A DNA stretch of 64,000 nt from Adhaeribacter rhizoryzae (GCF_008629685.1 NZ_VWSF01000014.1:1-64000), one strand, 5' to 3'. Shown: positions 43,242 to 52,852, counted from the first letter of the stretch. Numbers and translations are program-made. The notes: generated from the sequence alone by a model not told the origin.

Positions 43242-43760
43242 ATGACTGGTAGTTTATTTTATTTCCTGACCTTTTTAACCTTGTTTGCCGCACTGGGCGT
43301 GGTGTTTTCGAAGAACCCGGTTTATAGTGTTCTATTCTTAATCCTGACCTTCTTCAGTTTATCGGGGCACTATATTTTACTCAATGCCCAGTTTGTGGCG
43401 GCGGTAAATATTATTGTGTATGCGGGTGCTATCATGGTGTTGTTCCTGTTCGTGATTATGTTCCTGAACTTGAACATGGATACGGAGCAGGCACAAAAAA
43501 AATCGGTCTTGACCAAAGTAGCCGGAGCCATTTCGGGCGGACTGCTACTGGTTATTATGATTGCCGTTTTAAAAGATGCTGAAGTAGGTTCTTACGATCC
43601 GGAAAACTTCGATTCGCAAATTGGTTTGGTTGAAAACCTGGGCCACCTGCTGTTCACGAAATATTTATTACCGTTTGAATTGGCATCCGTGTTGTTTTTG
43701 GTAGCCATGGTAGGTGCGGTAATGTTAGGGAAGAAAGAAACGCAGCAACGTCACTTTTAA
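43242..43760 (+). CDS. nuoJ: NADH-quinone oxidoreductase subunit J
   Basis: 172 aa from the ATG at 43242; the frame also opens at a TTG nine bases earlier, but ATG gives the usual MTGSLFYFLTFLTLFAALGVVFSKNPVYSVLFL start. Five membrane helices; the conserved NIIVYAGAIMVLFLFVIMFLN helix (with the pi-bulge region) is intact. A membrane-arm subunit at the quinone end. Confidence 0.94.
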   Translation: MTGSLFYFLTFLTLFAALGVVFSKNPVYSVLFLILTFFSLSGHYILLNAQFVAAVNIIVYAGAIMVLFLFVIMFLNLNMDTEQAQKKSVLTKVAGAISGGLLLVIMIAVLKDAEVGSYDPENFDSQIGLVENLGHLLFTKYLLPFELASVLFLVAMVGAVMLGKKETQQRHF

Positions 43761-43907
43761 AATATTTATGCAAATGGCGGCCGGTATTGCCGCCATTTGT
43801 ATTTAGATAAAAGCCCGATTTATTGGGTAAATAGCAAAATGCCGGTAACTTTGCGCCGCTTTTGCAGCACACAATTTTATATTAAAAGCTACTACAGCTA
43901 ATTAAAA

Positions 43908-44237
43908 ATGAACGAAATTCCGGAGGTAATCAGAACCATTCCTTTACAGTACTACCTGTTTTTCAGCAGCACCTTATTTGTTATTGGTATTATCGGCGTA
44001 CTTACCCGGCGCAACGCTATTATAATTTTTATGTGTATTGAGCTGATGCTGAATGCCGTAAATTTATTATTAACGGCTTTCTCGGCGTATCGCTCCGATG
44101 CCAACGGACAGGTTTTTGTATTTTTTATCATGGCCGTAGCAGCTGCCGAAGTGTGCGTGGGGCTGGCCATTATTGTTATGATTTACCGCAACTTACGCTC
44201 TACGGATATTAATATTCTGAGCAACCTGAAGTGGTAA
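43908..44237 (+). CDS. nuoK: NADH-quinone oxidoreductase subunit K
   Basis: 109 aa, three membrane helices. Conserved buried glutamates are visible in FMCIELMLNAVNLLL and AAAEVCVGLAIIV, which belong to the proton path. The 147-bp spacer before it holds no clear heptad array. Confidence 0.94.
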   Translation: MNEIPEVIRTIPLQYYLFFSSTLFVIGIIGVLTRRNAIIIFMCIELMLNAVNLLLTAFSAYRSDANGQVFVFFIMAVAAAEVCVGLAIIVMIYRNLRSTDINILSNLKW

Positions 44238-44308
44238 TAATTAGCCATTGGTAGCGAGACATTGGTATCAAGATTTTTTTAATAAAATATTTCTCGTTCG
44301 CAAAAGAC

Positions 44309-44329
44309 GAACAATGAATAACGAACAAC
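44309..44329. repeat. Heptad array before nuoL
   Basis: Three GAAYAAY units (44309-44329) end 11 bases before the nuoL ATG. It is the same unit as before nuoD. A short CTCGTTCG piece to the left gives only a partial inverted partner. Confidence 0.65.
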
Positions 44330-44340
44330 AAAACTAAAGC

Positions 44341-46290
44341 ATGCAAACAGACCTCTTACCCGCCACTAATTCCGACATGGCATTGTTCTGCTTACTTATC
44401 CCGCTTTTACCTTTACTCGGATTTCTGATCAACGGCTTAGGCAACCGTGTATTACCCAAAAGCCTGATTAGCTTAATTGGCTGCGGCAGCGTACTGGCCG
44501 CTTTTATAATTTCGCTTATCCTGTTTTTCCAGTTCGATGGCCGTCCTTACGTGGTAGATCTTTTCGATTGGATTAATGTAGGCAGCCTCCGGATTCCGTT
44601 CTCCTTCATGATCGACCAATTATCGCTGATTATGTTGCTGTTGGTAACGGGTGTGGGGTTTGTCATTCACGTTTATTCGGCGGGCTACATGAGCCACGAT
44701 GCCGGCTTTGGCAAGTTCTTTGCTTTCCTGAACCTGTTTATTTTCTCGATGCTACTGCTCGTGCTGGGTTCTAACTACGTAATGATGTTTATTGGTTGGG
44801 AGGGTGTTGGTTTGTGCTCTTACCTGCTTATTGGTTTCTGGAACAAAGTTACGCCGTATAATAATGCCGCTAAAAAAGCTTTTATTGTTAACCGCATCGG
44901 TGACTTAGGTTTCCTGTTAGGCATCTTCCTGTTATTTATCACCTTCGGCAGTGTTACTTTTGCCGATATTTTCCAGCAGGCCGGACAGTTACACGACGTA
45001 AACCAACCGGTTATCGTCGCCATTACCATGTTATTATTTGTAGGGGCGATGGGTAAAAGTGCCCAGTTGCCTTTATATACCTGGCTACCCGATGCAATGG
45101 CCGGTCCTACCCCGGTTTCGGCCCTGATACACGCGGCTACCATGGTTACCGCCGGTATTTACATGGTTATCCGCTCCAACGTATTATATACCCTCGCGCC
45201 TGCTACACTGGATTTTATAGCCATTATTGGTTTAGCCACCGCGGTTTTTGCCGCTACTATTGGCTTATTTCAGAACGACATTAAAAAAGTACTGGCCTAT
45301 TCTACGGTAAGCCAGTTGGGTTATATGTTTTTGGCGCTGGGCGTAATGGCTTATACCTCTTCTATGTTCCACGTGCTGACGCACGCTTTCTTTAAGGCTT
45401 TATTATTCTTAGGCGCGGGTAGCGTTATTCACGCCATGAGCGGCGAGCAGGATATCCGCAGCATGGGTGGCCTTCGCAAATATTTGCCCGTTACGTTTAT
45501 TACTTTCTTAATTGGTACGCTGGCTATTTCGGGTATTCCGCCGTTTGCCGGTTTCTTCTCCAAAGACGAATTATTGGCGCAGGTATACGAGCATAGCAAA
45601 ATCATGTGGGCCTTTGGTCTGTTAACATCTTTCATGACGGCCTTTTACATGTTCCGTTTGCTGTTCCTGACTTTCTTTGGCACCTTCCGGGGTACCGATA
45701 AGCAACGGCATCACCTGCACGAATCGCCGGCCAGCATGACCATTCCGCTGATTATCCTGGCTATTCTTTCTACCGTTGGTGGATTTATGGGGTTGCCGGC
45801 GGTATTCAGCGAAAACCATATCTTATCTAACTTCCTAAGCCCTATATTCGGGTATGCCCGTCAGGCAGTGCCATCGGCCTTTGAAGCGGCTCATTTGGAC
45901 CATGCCACGGAATATATGCTGATGGCTATTTCGGTAGCTGTAGCGGTAGTTGCTATTATTCTGGCTTATGTAATTTACGTGAGTAAAAAATCAGTTCCGG
46001 CCGATGAAAGAACCGAGCTTTCGCCGCTGCACAAACTGGTTTACAATAAATATTATATCGACGAAATTTATAATGCCCTAATTGTGCGGCCATTAATGTG
46101 GCTTTCTACGGGCTTGTACCGCTTTGTAGAGAAAGGGTTGGTAGACCCGATAGTGAATGGCTTCGGCAAAGGGGTTATTCTGGGCGGCCGGAACCTGCGC
46201 TTCCTGCAAACCGGCGCCATTGGCTTTTATCTTTTTGCCATGGTGCTCAGCATTGCCCTTATTCTGTTCCTGAACTTTATTATAAGATAA
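44341..46290 (+). CDS. nuoL: NADH-quinone oxidoreductase subunit L
   Basis: 649 aa antiporter-like, proton-pumping subunit with about 16 membrane helices and a C-terminal lateral helix. GWEGVGLCSYLLIGFW, LPDAMAGPTPVSALIHAATMVTAGIYM, and KAFIVNRIGDLGFLLG carry the conserved Glu/Lys/His of the antiporter fold. Normal length, 12 bp before nuoM. Confidence 0.95.
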   Translation: MQTDLLPATNSDMALFCLLIPLLPLLGFLINGLGNRVLPKSLISLIGCGSVLAAFIISLILFFQFDGRPYVVDLFDWINVGSLRIPFSFMIDQLSLIMLLLVTGVGFVIHVYSAGYMSHDAGFGKFFAFLNLFIFSMLLLVLGSNYVMMFIGWEGVGLCSYLLIGFWNKVTPYNNAAKKAFIVNRIGDLGFLLGIFLLFITFGSVTFADIFQQAGQLHDVNQPVIVAITMLLFVGAMGKSAQLPLYTWLPDAMAGPTPVSALIHAATMVTAGIYMVIRSNVLYTLAPATLDFIAIIGLATAVFAATIGLFQNDIKKVLAYSTVSQLGYMFLALGVMAYTSSMFHVLTHAFFKALLFLGAGSVIHAMSGEQDIRSMGGLRKYLPVTFITFLIGTLAISGIPPFAGFFSKDELLAQVYEHSKIMWAFGLLTSFMTAFYMFRLLFLTFFGTFRGTDKQRHHLHESPASMTIPLIILAILSTVGGFMGLPAVFSENHILSNFLSPIFGYARQAVPSAFEAAHLDHATEYMLMAISVAVAVVAIILAYVIYVSKKSVPADERTELSPLHKLVYNKYYIDEIYNALIVRPLMWLSTGLYRFVEKGLVDPIVNGFGKGVILGGRNLRFLQTGAIGFYLFAMVLSIALILFLNFIIR

Positions 46291-46302
46291 GTTAACCCCA
46301 AC

Positions 46303-47751
46303 ATGATTACAGCCTTATTACTCTTCTGGCCGGCCCTGGCTGGTGTACTGGTTCTGTTCATAAAAGGCCAGAACGCCAAGCGGGCGGCATTTGGAGCAGC
46401 CGTAGTAGAATTTATTATTGCTTTATATGCCATGCTGCAGTACCAGCCCAATGCGCAGGTGCAGTTCCAATATTTTCAGCCCTGGATCGAGAACTTCGGG
46501 ATTAATTTTGCCATTGGTATGGACGGCATCAGTTTGTTACTGGTTTTCCTGACTACCTTCCTGGTGCCTTTAATTATTTTATCGTCTTTCCCGCACTCCT
46601 ACAAAAACCCGAATGTATTTTACGCTTTAATCCTGTTTATGCAAATGGGCTTAATTGGCGTTTTCACTGCGTTTGATGCGTTCCTGTTCTATTTCTTCTG
46701 GGAGGTAGCCCTTATTCCAATTTATTTTATCTCAGCCGTTTGGGGTGGCGAGCGCCGGATTCCCATTACCTTTAAGTTCTTTATATATACCATTTTTGGT
46801 TCGTTGTTTATGCTGGTGGGGTTTGTTTACCTGTATTTCCAAACACCCGGCACGCATACTTCCGATATTAATGCCTTTTACCAGTTAAGCTTAGATACTA
46901 CGCAGCAAAGCTGGATATTCTGGTTTTTGTTTATTGCTTTCGCCATTAAAATGCCGGTTTTCCCCTTCCACACCTGGCAACCCGATACTTACACCGAATC
47001 GCCTACCCAGGCGACAATGCTGCTATCCGGTATTATGCTGAAAATGGGTATTTACGGCGTAATCCGTTGGTTATTGCCTATTGTGCCGCAGGGCGTAAGT
47101 CAATGGGACGGTTTGGTGCTGGTTCTTTCTATAATCGGTATTGTGTACGGTTCTATTATTGCTATACGTCAACGCGACCTGAAACGCTTAGTAGCTTATT
47201 CTTCTATCGGTCACGTGGGCCTGATTGCTGCCGGTATTTTTACCTTAACCGAACACGGCCTGCAGGGTGGCATTATTCAGATGCTGAGCCACGGCGTTAA
47301 CGTAGTTGGTTTATTCTTTATCATCGATATTATTTACCGCCGCACCAACACCCGCGACATTAAAAACCTGGGCGGTATTACCCAAACTACCCCGGCGCTT
47401 TCGATTTTCTTTATGATATTATTATTAGGTACCGTGGCCTTGCCGCTCACCAACGGGTTTGTGGGCGAATTTTTATTGCTGTCCGGGGTATTTCAATATA
47501 ATAACTGGATGGGCGCTATAGCCGGTACCACCATTATTCTGGGGGCAGTTTATATGTTGCGTATGTTCCAGGGCGTAATGTTCGGGGAGCAAAATGCCAA
47601 TACCGCAAATTTCCGGGATTTAACCGGTTTAGAAACCGCTGTTTTAGTTCCGCTGGTAGTAATGGTTTTCTGGATTGGTTTACACCCGAACACCTTCTTA
47701 AGCCTGACCGAACCAGCGGTTGGTCATTTATTAGGCATTATTAACAGATAA
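46303..47751 (+). CDS. nuoM: NADH-quinone oxidoreductase subunit M
   Basis: 482 aa antiporter-like membrane subunit with ~14 helices. FWEVALIPIYFI contains the conserved TM5 Glu; FHTWQPDTYTESPTQATMLLSGIMLKMGIYG is the broken-helix region. Normal length. The spacer after it is almost wholly made of heptad arrays. Confidence 0.95.
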   Translation: MITALLLFWPALAGVLVLFIKGQNAKRAAFGAAVVEFIIALYAMLQYQPNAQVQFQYFQPWIENFGINFAIGMDGISLLLVFLTTFLVPLIILSSFPHSYKNPNVFYALILFMQMGLIGVFTAFDAFLFYFFWEVALIPIYFISAVWGGERRIPITFKFFIYTIFGSLFMLVGFVYLYFQTPGTHTSDINAFYQLSLDTTQQSWIFWFLFIAFAIKMPVFPFHTWQPDTYTESPTQATMLLSGIMLKMGIYGVIRWLLPIVPQGVSQWDGLVLVLSIIGIVYGSIIAIRQRDLKRLVAYSSIGHVGLIAAGIFTLTEHGLQGGIIQMLSHGVNVVGLFFIIDIIYRRTNTRDIKNLGGITQTTPALSIFFMILLLGTVALPLTNGFVGEFLLLSGVFQYNNWMGAIAGTTIILGAVYMLRMFQGVMFGEQNANTANFRDLTGLETAVLVPLVVMVFWIGLHPNTFLSLTEPAVGHLLGIINR

Positions 47752-47753
47752 AC

Positions 47754-47858
47754 TTTAGATACTAGATATTAGATTTTAGATTAAAGAGGAAAGCTGGTTT
47801 TAATTATTAAATAATACTAATTACTAACAGCTAATCACTAATAGCTAACCGCTAAAAT
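47754..47858. repeat. Inverted heptad arrays in the nuoM-nuoN spacer
   Basis: Four nnTAGAT units (47754-47781) begin 2 bases after the nuoM stop codon; six CTAAnnn units (47817-47858) end directly against the nuoN ATG. The reverse complement of the left array reads as CTAAnnn/CTAGnnn units, so the arrays are inverted partners. Because 7 is not a multiple of 3, the TAA/TAG triplets fall in all three frames. Confidence 0.85.
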
Positions 47859-49241
47859 ATGAATTCAATTATTTTACTTACTTCTTTTGGTATTCTGAAC
47901 TTGTTCATTGGGTTCAGCAAATCCAAAAAAATAATTATGCCGCTGGTGCTGTTATTCCTGGCTATTGTTTTCGTGGTAAACCTAACCGGCTGGAACGATA
48001 CCCAAACGTACTTCGAGCGGATGCTGACGATTGATAACTTCGCGATAGCCTTTACCGCCGTGGTAGTTTTAACCACTATTCTGGTGCTGCCATTCTCGCA
48101 AAGCTACATCGATCAGCAAAACGATAGTTTAGCCGAATACTATTCTTTGCTCTTGTTTTCGCTGGTAGGCGCTATTATGATGGTAGCTTACGAAAACCTG
48201 CTGATGCTTTTTGTGGGTATCGAAATATTATCCATTAGTATGTACATACTGGCGGGCAGCGACAAGAAAAACCTGAAATCGAACGAAGCCGGACTTAAAT
48301 ATTTCCTGATGGGCTCGTTTGCCACCGGCATTTTGCTTTTCGGGATTGTGCTCATTTACGGCGCTACCGGTACTTTCTATATTTCTGAAATCAGTTCAGC
48401 GGCAACGGCCCAAAGCAACAACGAATTAACCTCACCGCTCCTGGGCATGGGCTTGTTGTTTACCCTAATTGGTATTTCCTTTAAAGTTTCGGCCGCCCCG
48501 TTTCACTTCTGGACGCCGGACGTTTACGAAGGTACGCCTACTTTCTTCATGGCTTTTATGTCGACGGTAGTGAAAGCCGCTGGTTTTGCCGGATTTTACA
48601 AGTTAATGTCGGTTTCTTTTGCCGGTGCACAGAATATTTGGTTCCCAACGCTTATTGCCATGGCCGTAGTTACCTTGGCTATTGGCAATATTGGCGCGGT
48701 AGCACAAAACAGCTTTAAGCGGATGATGGCTTATTCCAGCATTTCGCACGCCGGTTATTTAATGATTGCCTTGCTTTCTTTCAACGATCGCTCCGAAAAC
48801 GCTATTTTCTTCTACTCGCTGGCTTACTCAGTTTCTACGGTTGCCGCTCTCGGTATTCTTAAACTAGTAGCCGATCAGCGCGACGATGTTTCATACAACG
48901 CCTTTAACGGTTTGGGCCGCACGAATCCTTTGCTGGCAGCGGTCATGACCATTTCGATGTGCTCGCTGGCGGGTATTCCGTTAACCGGCGGTTTCTTTGG
49001 CAAACTATTTATTTTTAGCGCGGCTTTAGAACAAGAATTATTATGGCTGATTATTGTAGCCATTTTAATGGCAGCGGTTGGTTTCTATTATTATTTCCGG
49101 GTAATTATTGCCATGTACATGCGCGAGCCAAGCGGCGACCGTGTGCCAGTAGGTAGTGTAGCTACTTTCGCTTTAATATTCATGACCGTACTTACCTTTG
49201 TGCTAGGCATTGCTCCTGGTTTACTGAGCAATATTTTATAA
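47859..49241 (+). CDS. nuoN: NADH-quinone oxidoreductase subunit N
   Basis: 460 aa antiporter-like membrane subunit, last gene of the operon. LLMLFVGIEILSISMYILAGS holds the TM5 Glu; FHFWTPDVYEGTPTFFMAFMSTVVKAAGF is the family motif. A strong bidirectional terminator follows 20 bases after the stop codon. Confidence 0.95.
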   Translation: MNSIILLTSFGILNLFIGFSKSKKIIMPLVLLFLAIVFVVNLTGWNDTQTYFERMLTIDNFAIAFTAVVVLTTILVLPFSQSYIDQQNDSLAEYYSLLLFSLVGAIMMVAYENLLMLFVGIEILSISMYILAGSDKKNLKSNEAGLKYFLMGSFATGILLFGIVLIYGATGTFYISEISSAATAQSNNELTSPLLGMGLLFTLIGISFKVSAAPFHFWTPDVYEGTPTFFMAFMSTVVKAAGFAGFYKLMSVSFAGAQNIWFPTLIAMAVVTLAIGNIGAVAQNSFKRMMAYSSISHAGYLMIALLSFNDRSENAIFFYSLAYSVSTVAALGILKLVADQRDDVSYNAFNGLGRTNPLLAAVMTISMCSLAGIPLTGGFFGKLFIFSAALEQELLWLIIVAILMAAVGFYYYFRVIIAMYMREPSGDRVPVGSVATFALIFMTVLTFVLGIAPGLLSNIL

Positions 49242-49261
49242 ACCGAAATATTATTTAGAAA

Positions 49262-49298
49262 TAAAAAAAGCGGGTGAAATTATTCATCCGCTTTTTTA
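49262..49298 (+). terminator. Terminator closing the nuo operon, bidirectional
   Basis: A 15-bp stem (AAAAAAGCGGGTGAA with TTCATCCGCTTTTTT, one G/T pair) with a 4-base loop. A-run and T-run on opposite sides allow it to end the converging flavoprotein gene too. Confidence 0.9.
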
Positions 49299-49342
49299 TT
49301 GTAGTTCGGTAAGTGAAAATAGCGCCGCTTGATTGCTTGTTT

Positions 49343-50566
49343 TTATTTAAACAGCATACGGTAATAAAAAGCCGGCTTCGTTAGCAATCGCTTAATTTCT
49401 ACGTTGGCGAGCGCTTCTACCAGAAACTGTTTTAAATATTTACTTTGATTCCCTTTTTTAACCACAAAATTGAAAAGCCACGGATAACGACACAATTTTT
49501 GTAAACTGTGGCTCACCTTTAATTCTTTCCACATACGCCGGTAAATTTCTTTGTCGTAGGCCAGGTTAAACTGGGCAGAGAAATTTTGCTGCTCAAAGCA
49601 CTTCAGAATATGTTCGGCCGCTACCCGTCCGCTTCTAATCGCATTGCCTATTCCTTCGCCCGAGAAAGGATCTATTAACGAAGCCGCATCGCCGGTCAAT
49701 AAAAATCGTTCTCCCGAAATATTCCGGGGCTTAGAACCTAATGGCAAGCCATAACCTTTTATGGTTTCTAAAGGCCGGGCATCTTTAAATCTTTCTTTCA
49801 GATTAGGCGTAGTTTCCAGCAATTTTTGCAAAGATGCTTTCAGGTTTAGTTTCTTCTCCGATACAACCGACGACAATACCCCAATGCCCACATTGGCCTT
49901 ATTATCGGGCAGCGGAAAAACCCACAAATAGCCCGGCAAAATATCTTTAAAGAAATGAAGCTCAATATAATTATCGTCGTGAAAAGAAGTTACGCCCTCG
50001 TAGTAAACCCGCAGCCCGGCACTGTAGTGTTTCTTTTCTACTTTAATCGGCCCCAAATTTTTTGATACCACGGAATGGGCACCATCGGCTCCAATTATTA
50101 TCTTTCCGGTAAAATCGCCCAAACTGGTTTGAGCCAATATTCCCCCGGTTTGCTGCTCCACTTTTTCTACTGCACAATTCTCGAAAACCTGAATATTTTG
50201 GTATTCTTTCAAATGCTGAAAAAGCAAATTGTCAAAATCGAGGCGCTGACAGATATAACCACAACTTTCCTGTTTTTTATAAACGAACGGAATATCTACA
50301 TGCTGATGATTAGGCGAGAATATTTTTACTCCGTAGGAAGGTACTTTTGCAACTAAGGAATTAAATTCTACCGCCAATTTATCCGAGAGCATCGCTAACT
50401 GGTTCACCACATCTATGCTTAAGGCATCGCCACAGGTCTTATCGCGGGGGAAAACGGCTTTATCGAGTAGCGCCACGGCTAAACCACTATGGGCTAATTT
50501 AATGGCACAAGCTGCTCCGGCCGGTCCGGCTCCCACTATTATAACATCAAAATTTTGTGCCTGCAT
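49343..50566 (-). CDS. Geranylgeranyl-reductase-type FAD oxidoreductase
   Basis: 407 aa flavoprotein. The dinucleotide site VGAGPAGAACAIKLAHSG has the G12-x-G14-xx-G17 pattern; DKAVFPRDKTCGDALS and LLTGDAASLIDPFSGEGIGNAIRSGR are typical of the GGR/digeranylgeranylglycerophospholipid reductase branch. It probably reduces isoprenoid double bonds or a related lipid such as a quinone side chain or carotenoid intermediate; substrate cannot be told. Single gene converging on the nuo operon. Confidence 0.85.
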   Translation of the reverse strand: MQAQNFDVIIVGAGPAGAACAIKLAHSGLAVALLDKAVFPRDKTCGDALSIDVVNQLAMLSDKLAVEFNSLVAKVPSYGVKIFSPNHQHVDIPFVYKKQESCGYICQRLDFDNLLFQHLKEYQNIQVFENCAVEKVEQQTGGILAQTSLGDFTGKIIIGADGAHSVVSKNLGPIKVEKKHYSAGLRVYYEGVTSFHDDNYIELHFFKDILPGYLWVFPLPDNKANVGIGVLSSVVSEKKLNLKASLQKLLETTPNLKERFKDARPLETIKGYGLPLGSKPRNISGERFLLTGDAASLIDPFSGEGIGNAIRSGRVAAEHILKCFEQQNFSAQFNLAYDKEIYRRMWKELKVSHSLQKLCRYPWLFNFVVKKGNQSKYLKQFLVEALANVEIKRLLTKPAFYYRMLFK

Positions 50567-50869
50567 GCGTTAAAAAATATTCAATCCGGAATGGTATGCG
50601 AACTTAAAAATATTAATTTAAACCCGGTAAAATTAATTGCTGACCATGCCTAAAATATGGCATAATGGCTAACTTACTTCCTTTTTATACCGTTGGTACA
50701 CCAGGCAACTATCTCCTAACAGTTTAAGTAAATTTTCTTAAAAAAATTTTAAACCACGTTTTAATTACCACTCTTAATTAATAATTTGGGCCTTAGCGCT
50801 AAACTAATGTAAAGGTTTAATGCTTGCTAACTTAGTTCAGAATATTCTCTTACATATAAATATTATAGC
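50567..50869. other. Divergent promoter region, nothing recognised
   Basis: 303 bases between the flavoprotein and SDR genes. AT-rich; no clear -33/-7 pair, repeat or RNA was seen. Confidence 0.35.
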
Positions 50870-51484
50870 ATGAAAATAGTTGTTTTAGGTGCTACCGGCA
50901 CTATTGGCAAAGCCGTTTTGGAGCTGCTGCAAAGTAAAGGGCACGAAGTAATTGCGGCCTCGCGTTCTACCAACCCATCCGTAAATATTACCGATCCGGT
51001 TACCATTGAGCAGTTTTATGAACAAATTGGCGAAGTAGATGCCATTGTAAGTGTTGCGGGTGAAGCGGCCTTTGTACCGGTAGATAAACTAACCGACGAT
51101 CAAATTCAGTTAAGTGTAAACAGCAAACTTTTAGGCCAGATTAACATGGTCCGGAAAGGCTTATCCAGGTTGCGCCCGAACGGCGTGGCTGTTATTACCG
51201 GGGGTTTCCTGGCTTACAATCCTGCGCCGCAAACAGCTATGATTGCAATGGTAAATGCTGGTTTAGAAGGATTTACCAAAGCAGCCGCCTTGGATTTAAC
51301 CCAAGGCTGCCGGATTTTAATTGTGCATCCGCCGTGGGTAGCCGAAACAGCCGCCGCTTTAGGCATGGACCCAGCGCCGTGGCCCAATGCCGCCGAAACC
51401 GCCCAAGCTTACCTTACCGCTGTTGAAAGTACCAAAACCGGAGAAGCGATTTTTGTAGAAGGTTATGCGCCGGCTGGCTTCTAA
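50870..51484 (+). CDS. Short-chain dehydrogenase/reductase
   Basis: 204 aa SDR with the NAD(P) motif GATGTIG (residues 7-13) and an atypical short fold. DAIVSVAGEAAFVPVDKLTDDQ, NSKLLGQINMVRKG and VITGGFLAYNPAPQTAMIAMVNAGLEGFTKAAALDL follow the SDR order, but the usual YxxxK is not clear (the AMIAMVNAGLEGFTK segment lacks the Tyr), so it may be catalytically altered. Substrate unknown. A palindrome that may terminate transcription follows. Confidence 0.78.
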   Translation: MKIVVLGATGTIGKAVLELLQSKGHEVIAASRSTNPSVNITDPVTIEQFYEQIGEVDAIVSVAGEAAFVPVDKLTDDQIQLSVNSKLLGQINMVRKGLSRLRPNGVAVITGGFLAYNPAPQTAMIAMVNAGLEGFTKAAALDLTQGCRILIVHPPWVAETAAALGMDPAPWPNAAETAQAYLTAVESTKTGEAIFVEGYAPAGF

Positions 51485-51519
51485 TAAATATTTACGCCCT
51501 AAAAAGCTGCCATAGTTTA

Positions 51520-51552
51520 AAACCTCACAGGTCTTAAAGACCTGTGAGGTTT
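51520..51552 (+). terminator. Palindromic hairpin after the SDR gene
   Basis: AAACCTCACAGGT and its perfect complement around CTTAAAG, 36 bases after the stop codon, ending in TTT. It is terminator-like, but similar AACCTCACAGGTCT palindromes are also a common dispersed repeat in related genomes. Confidence 0.6.
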
Positions 51553-51737
51553 GTTCAAAAGCTATTATTATAGTGCGGCTAGGAAAGAATATTTATACGA
51601 TTTGGATAAATATTCCTTAACCGCAAAACTAGCTGGCACCTGCCTTTAAACAAAAGAGCAGCTTAACTTTACTCACCGAAAGTGTGCCTGATTTTTGCTA
51701 CCTATTGGTAAGGCAGGATAAGCTTTTATAGTATTAA

Positions 51738-52742
51738 TTAACCACCAATCGTAGACATAGATTGAAATACCGGTAATAAAAACCGGCGGTGGTCTTCAGC
51801 TTCGAAACCATCTTTGGCCCGATTGCCAAAGGCTTGTAAAAAAGCAGCTTTTAAGCTATCATCAGAAGTATCGGCCCGCAATAAATCCCGAATATTTAAT
51901 ACATCGTCGCCGTAGAGGCAAGTTTTAAGGCCGCCCTGGGCGGTTACCCGGATGCGGTTGCAGGTACCACAAAAGGTTCGGGTATAAGCAGCAATAATAC
52001 CAATATTACCCACATGTCCCGGAATAGAGAAGTGTTCGGCGGTAGCATTAGGCGCATTGGCTGCTTTGGTAATGCCGGGGTATATTTCCTGTAGTTCATC
52101 CAGAATCCGGAGATAGTTCCAGGTAAGGCTAGGATGATTATTGGCGCCGCCATTAAAAGGCATTTCTTCAATAAACCTTACCGACACCGGATATTTTTCG
52201 GTGAGTTGGGCTAGCGGAATAATATCTTCGGTATTCTGGCCTTCCATTACTACCGCATTAATTTTAACCGGAATGTCGTGTTGCAGTAAAGCGTAGAAAG
52301 TAGCCATTACCCGGTCCAATTCGTCGCGGCGGGTAATTTTAAAGAAACGCTCCCGGTCCAGGCTATCCAGGCTTAAATTAACCGATTTTATACCAAGCTT
52401 TTTCAATTCTGGTATCAGTGGAGCGGTGAGTACGCCATTGGTGGTAATATGAATTTCTTCAATGCCCGGAATGGCTTTGATGCGCCACAGAAAAGCAAGC
52501 AAATCTTTCCGAAGGAAAGGCTCACCGCCCGTAATACGCACTTTGCGAATACCCATGCCGGCCAAAACCTGCAGCATGCGCTCCATTTCTTCGTAAGTAA
52601 GTAATTGCTTTTTGGGCAGATAATCTATGCCTTCTTCGGGCATACAATAAAAACAGCGCAAATTGCATCGATCGGTTACCGCCAAGCGCACGTAATCTAA
52701 AACCCGACCGTGATTATCAACTATCATGTTTTGCATTTGCAT
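51738..52742 (-). CDS. moaA: GTP 3',8-cyclase
   Basis: 334 aa radical-SAM enzyme, first step of molybdenum cofactor synthesis (GTP to 3',8-cyclo-GTP). First [4Fe-4S] ligands C26, C30, C33 (CNLRCFYC); second cluster in the C-terminal part (CGTCNRIRVTAQGGLKTC); and the C-terminal GG needed for activity (STIGG) is present. Divergent from moaD, 110 bp apart. Confidence 0.96.
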   Translation of the reverse strand: MQMQNMIVDNHGRVLDYVRLAVTDRCNLRCFYCMPEEGIDYLPKKQLLTYEEMERMLQVLAGMGIRKVRITGGEPFLRKDLLAFLWRIKAIPGIEEIHITTNGVLTAPLIPELKKLGIKSVNLSLDSLDRERFFKITRRDELDRVMATFYALLQHDIPVKINAVVMEGQNTEDIIPLAQLTEKYPVSVRFIEEMPFNGGANNHPSLTWNYLRILDELQEIYPGITKAANAPNATAEHFSIPGHVGNIGIIAAYTRTFCGTCNRIRVTAQGGLKTCLYGDDVLNIRDLLRADTSDDSLKAAFLQAFGNRAKDGFEAEDHRRFLLPVFQSMSTIGG

Positions 52743-52765
52743 CTCTTCCCAAAACTCCCGGTGTG

Positions 52766-52811
52766 GAACTTAAGTTCAGGCTTCTTACATTTATATAGCA
52801 CAAGTTAACTT
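52766..52811. promoter_or_regulatory. Two perfect palindromes in the moaA/moaD divergent region
   Basis: GAACTTAAGTTC (52766-52777, 12 bp) and AAGTTAACTT (52802-52811, 10 bp) lie 24 bp apart in the 110-bp divergent region. They share the AAGTT half-site and could be operator sites controlling both directions. Confidence 0.4.
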
Positions 52812-52852
52812 AAAATTAGATAAATTGTATCATTATCCAGGTTTTATTAGAT

